This document shows, in pieces, positions 61,976 to 64,000 of a DNA stretch of 64,000 bases. The stretch is from positions 4,741,001 through 4,805,000 of the forward strand of contig NZ_CP045295.1 in assembly GCF_009363095.1 (NCBI RefSeq), read 5' to 3'. A program made the translations under genes and the position numbers. Under the pieces are notes generated by a model. It saw only the letters and a program-made list of their open reading frames with translations, did not search any database and was not told the origin of the DNA. The stretch comes from Paenibacillus cellulositrophicus (GTDB lineage: Bacteria; Bacillota; Bacilli; Paenibacillales; Paenibacillaceae). How positions within the stretch are numbered: the stretch's first letter is position 1; each line of letters begins with the position of its first letter.

Positions 61976-63021
61976 TGAGCAAAAAGCTGGCAGGCTATGG
62001 AGGAATCGGCATCGTCCTGCTCGTCCTGACCCTGCTGATCTGTCTGGGGATCGGCTCGGTCGCGCTGCCGATCCGGGACATCGCCCTCATTCTGCTGCAC
62101 CGGATTCCATGGATCGGGAGCCATATCGACCCGACGTGGAACGCATCGTTTGAGCAGATTATCGTGAAGGTGCGGCTGCCGCGTATTCTGCTGGGCATGC
62201 TGGTCGGCGCGGCTCTGGCCGTGGCCGGCTCGGGGTTTCAGGGCGTGCTGCGAAATCCGCTCGCCGATCCGTTTACGCTCGGGGTTTCCTCGGGGTCTGC
62301 GGTAGGCGCATCGTTCCTGATCTTTTTCGGGCTGCAGTATTCGTTTTTCGGCGGCTGGACGCTGCCTGCGGTCGCTTTCGTGACCGGAATGCTGACGCTA
62401 TGGATGGTTATCGCGTTGGCCAGGGAGAGTGGAAAAATTCCGACGAACAGCCTGATTCTGTCAGGCGTGGTGATGCAGTCCTTTCTCGGAGCGGTCGTAT
62501 CCTTCCTTTCGGCGATGTCGAACCGGACGATCAATGAAATTATATATTGGACAATGGGCAGCCTCAGCCTGCGTGGATGGTCGTATACGGCCATCCTTTT
62601 GCCGTATTTTCTGGTGGGATTTGCGGTGGTCTGGAGCCGGGCCCGGGCGCTGAATCTATTGTCCTTAGGTGAGCGGCAGGCGGCCCATATGGGGATGAAC
62701 GTGGACCGGGTGAAGCTGGGGGTGCTGCTCGTCAGCACGCTGCTCACGGCTGCCGCGGTATCGGTTGCGGGCATTATCGGGTTCGTCGGTCTCGTCATTC
62801 CACATGTGATCCGGCTGATCACGGGTCCTGATTACCGGCTGATCGTGCCGCTGTCGGCCATCGGCGGGGCTGTTTTTATGGTCTGGGCCGACACGATCGC
62901 CCGCTCCCTGCTGGCGCCGACCGAGATTCCGCTCGGGGTGGTGACTGCCTTCGTAGGCGCTCCGTTTTTTGCCTATTTGCTGTACCGGAACAAAAAGCAG
63001 CGGAAGGGGAGATGGACATGA
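61975..63021 (+). CDS. btuC: Corrinoid ABC transporter permease (FecCD/BtuC family)
   Basis: A 348-residue FecCD-family permease with about ten helices. LPRILLGMLVGAALAVAGSGFQGVLRNPLADPFTLGVSSGSAVGA (residues about 63-107) and GFVGLVIPHVIRLITGPDYRLIVPLSAIGGAVFMVWADTIAR are family signatures. The ATG overlaps the btuF stop by one base. It imports cobalamin or cobinamide with btuF and btuD. Confidence 0.94.
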   Translation: MSKKLAGYGGIGIVLLVLTLLICLGIGSVALPIRDIALILLHRIPWIGSHIDPTWNASFEQIIVKVRLPRILLGMLVGAALAVAGSGFQGVLRNPLADPFTLGVSSGSAVGASFLIFFGLQYSFFGGWTLPAVAFVTGMLTLWMVIALARESGKIPTNSLILSGVVMQSFLGAVVSFLSAMSNRTINEIIYWTMGSLSLRGWSYTAILLPYFLVGFAVVWSRARALNLLSLGERQAAHMGMNVDRVKLGVLLVSTLLTAAAVSVAGIIGFVGLVIPHVIRLITGPDYRLIVPLSAIGGAVFMVWADTIARSLLAPTEIPLGVVTAFVGAPFFAYLLYRNKKQRKGRWT

Positions 63022-63797
63022 TCGAGATCAGGGAAGCAGGGAAGCAGTATGGCGGCATCACAGCTCTCCATGGCCTCAACTGGTCGGTCCAGGAAGGCGA
63101 ATGGTGGGGGATTATCGGGCCGAACGGCAGCGGTAAGTCGACGCTGCTGCAGCTGGTCTCCGGCGTGGAGAAGGCCAGCAGCGGCGAGGTGCTGATTCAC
63201 GGCAAACCAGCCTCTGCCTATAACCGGAAAATCCTTTCCCGCATGATGGCCGTTCTCCAGCAGGACGGCCTTCCTCCTGTCCATTATCCGGTCAGGGAAG
63301 TGCTGGAGATGGGACGTTACCCGTACCAGGATTGGCTCGGCCGGGACGAGGGCGGCGATCCTGACGCCTTGATCGAGAGCATTATGGAGAAGCTGCAGCT
63401 GCACGAACTTGCCGACCGCCCCTTGGATGAGCTGAGCGGCGGGCAGCGCCAGCGCGTCGCCCTTGGCAAAGTGATGGCGCAGGAGCCGCAGATTCTGCTG
63501 CTTGACGAGCCGACAACGTATCTGGACATCCGATACCAGCACCAGTTCATGGAGCTGGTGGCGCAGTGGCGAAAGGAAGAAGGCATCACGGTCGTCGCAG
63601 TCCTGCATGATTTGAACCTGGCGGCGCAGTTTTGTGATAAACTGCTGGTATTAAGGGACGGGCAGGCGGTCGGAATGGGGACGCCGGAAGACATGCTTAC
63701 CGAGGAAACGATCCGTCTGGTGTACGGCATTGAGCCGGTCATCGTTCCCCATCCGGTCAGCGGTATTCCGCAGGTGCTGGTGACCAGGCAGCGGTAG
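63018..63797 (+). CDS. btuD: Corrinoid ABC transporter ATP-binding protein
   Basis: About 259 residues (ATG 63012 also possible). Walker A GPNGSGKST (near residue 34), the signature LSGGQRQRVALGKVMAQEPQ, Walker B ILLLDEPTTYLDIRYQ and the H-loop VLHDLNLAAQF mark a FecE/BtuD-type importer ATPase. It overlaps btuC by a few bases. After it, 93 bp lead to cobT. Confidence 0.94.
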   Translation: MIEIREAGKQYGGITALHGLNWSVQEGEWWGIIGPNGSGKSTLLQLVSGVEKASSGEVLIHGKPASAYNRKILSRMMAVLQQDGLPPVHYPVREVLEMGRYPYQDWLGRDEGGDPDALIESIMEKLQLHELADRPLDELSGGQRQRVALGKVMAQEPQILLLDEPTTYLDIRYQHQFMELVAQWRKEEGITVVAVLHDLNLAAQFCDKLLVLRDGQAVGMGTPEDMLTEETIRLVYGIEPVIVPHPVSGIPQVLVTRQR

Positions 63798-63890
63798 GAT
63801 TAAAGCAGCCCGGAGACGAGTGCGGAAAGTAGGCGGGCCGTGAGTTGATCGGTTTGAAGGCAGTTTTACGAGAGAGGGAGTAGATGCAAG

Positions 63891-64000
63891 ATGAACGAAC
63901 TTTTGAAGCAGTACGTGGAGCGGATTCAGCCCCTGGATGAGACCGCATCGAAGGAGGCGGCAGCCCATATCGCCAACCTGACGGTGCCGCCGGGCAGCCT
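63891..64000 (+). CDS. cobT: Start of nicotinate-nucleotide-dimethylbenzimidazole phosphoribosyltransferase (partial)
   Basis: The first 36 codons match the CobT N-terminus: LLKQYVERIQPLDETASKEAAAH and LTVPPGSL. CobT makes alpha-ribazole phosphate for the lower ligand of cobalamin. The rest lies beyond the window. It belongs to the riboswitch-controlled btu unit and complements the cobD-cbiB-cobC genes upstream. Confidence 0.85.
   Translation, partial: MNELLKQYVERIQPLDETASKEAAAHIANLTVPPGS

Overview
The window looks like a chromosomal segment of a Paenibacillus-type Gram-positive bacterium (Firmicutes, Bacillales). This rests on the moderately high GC content, strong AAGGAGG-type ribosome binding sites with some GTG and TTG starts, and protein types typical of that group: a monoderm Tad pilus locus without secretin genes, DUF6382-FHA, DUF2621, YqkE-like, LplA, PpnP and YjbQ proteins. 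It is an inference from family recognition, not from a database search. I saw no rRNA, tRNA, CRISPR array, prophage or complete insertion sequence.

Layout. 1-10202: Tad (Flp) pilus locus with the CpaF ATPase, TadB and TadC platform proteins, a short Flp pilin, two TadE-like pseudopilins, a large DUF5702-like protein, an A24 prepilin peptidase and a DUF6382-FHA protein. 10220-14014: a TIGR01777 epimerase-like protein and a DUF2621 protein on the minus strand, then endonuclease IV and PurU. 14381-27296: a 13-kb run of eight genes on the plus strand (an exported protein with a GATase1-like domain, ABC ATPase, ABC-2 permease, a membrane coiled-coil protein, MoxR, DUF58 and two membrane VWA proteins), probably one envelope-associated system. 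27444-31018: a minus-strand response regulator, ABC exporter and histidine kinase module with a candidate OmpR-type operator. 31454-37784: transketolase, nucleoside phosphorylase PpnP, a beta-hydroxyacid dehydrogenase, Pgi, a YigZ protein and a TetR regulator.

37958-42378: YjbQ, then an XRE-cupin regulator divergent from a metallo-beta-lactamase-fold hydrolase, an alpha/beta hydrolase and an EamA transporter gene that is broken by a small repeat. 42702-46659: sulfate ABC transporter (cysT, cysW, cysA, sbp). 46789-56217: mixed genes including an MFS transporter, an MBL hydrolase, an AraC regulator with a GH4 alpha-galactosidase, a Cof-type HAD phosphatase, an intact EamA transporter, a YqkE-like protein, a GNAT protein and lipoate-protein ligase. 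56390-64000: cobalamin salvage, with cobD-cbiZ-cbiB-cobC, a cobalamin riboswitch, then btuFCD and the start of cobT. Together these import cobinamides and cobalamins and rebuild the nucleotide loop.

The most unusual item is a repeat of about 110 bp that could fold into two hairpins. It occurs at 41510-41617, 52955-53066 and, as its second half only, 53109-53176. Both long stems show compensatory base changes between copies. The first copy sits inside the EamA gene, flanked by a 6-bp direct repeat; removing 108 bp restores an uninterrupted EamA reading frame. Other unexplained structure: five roughly 20-bp-phased repeats plus an 18-bp palindrome before the prepilin peptidase gene, nested inverted repeats at 48294-48422, and three 24-bp repeats at 60250-60321.
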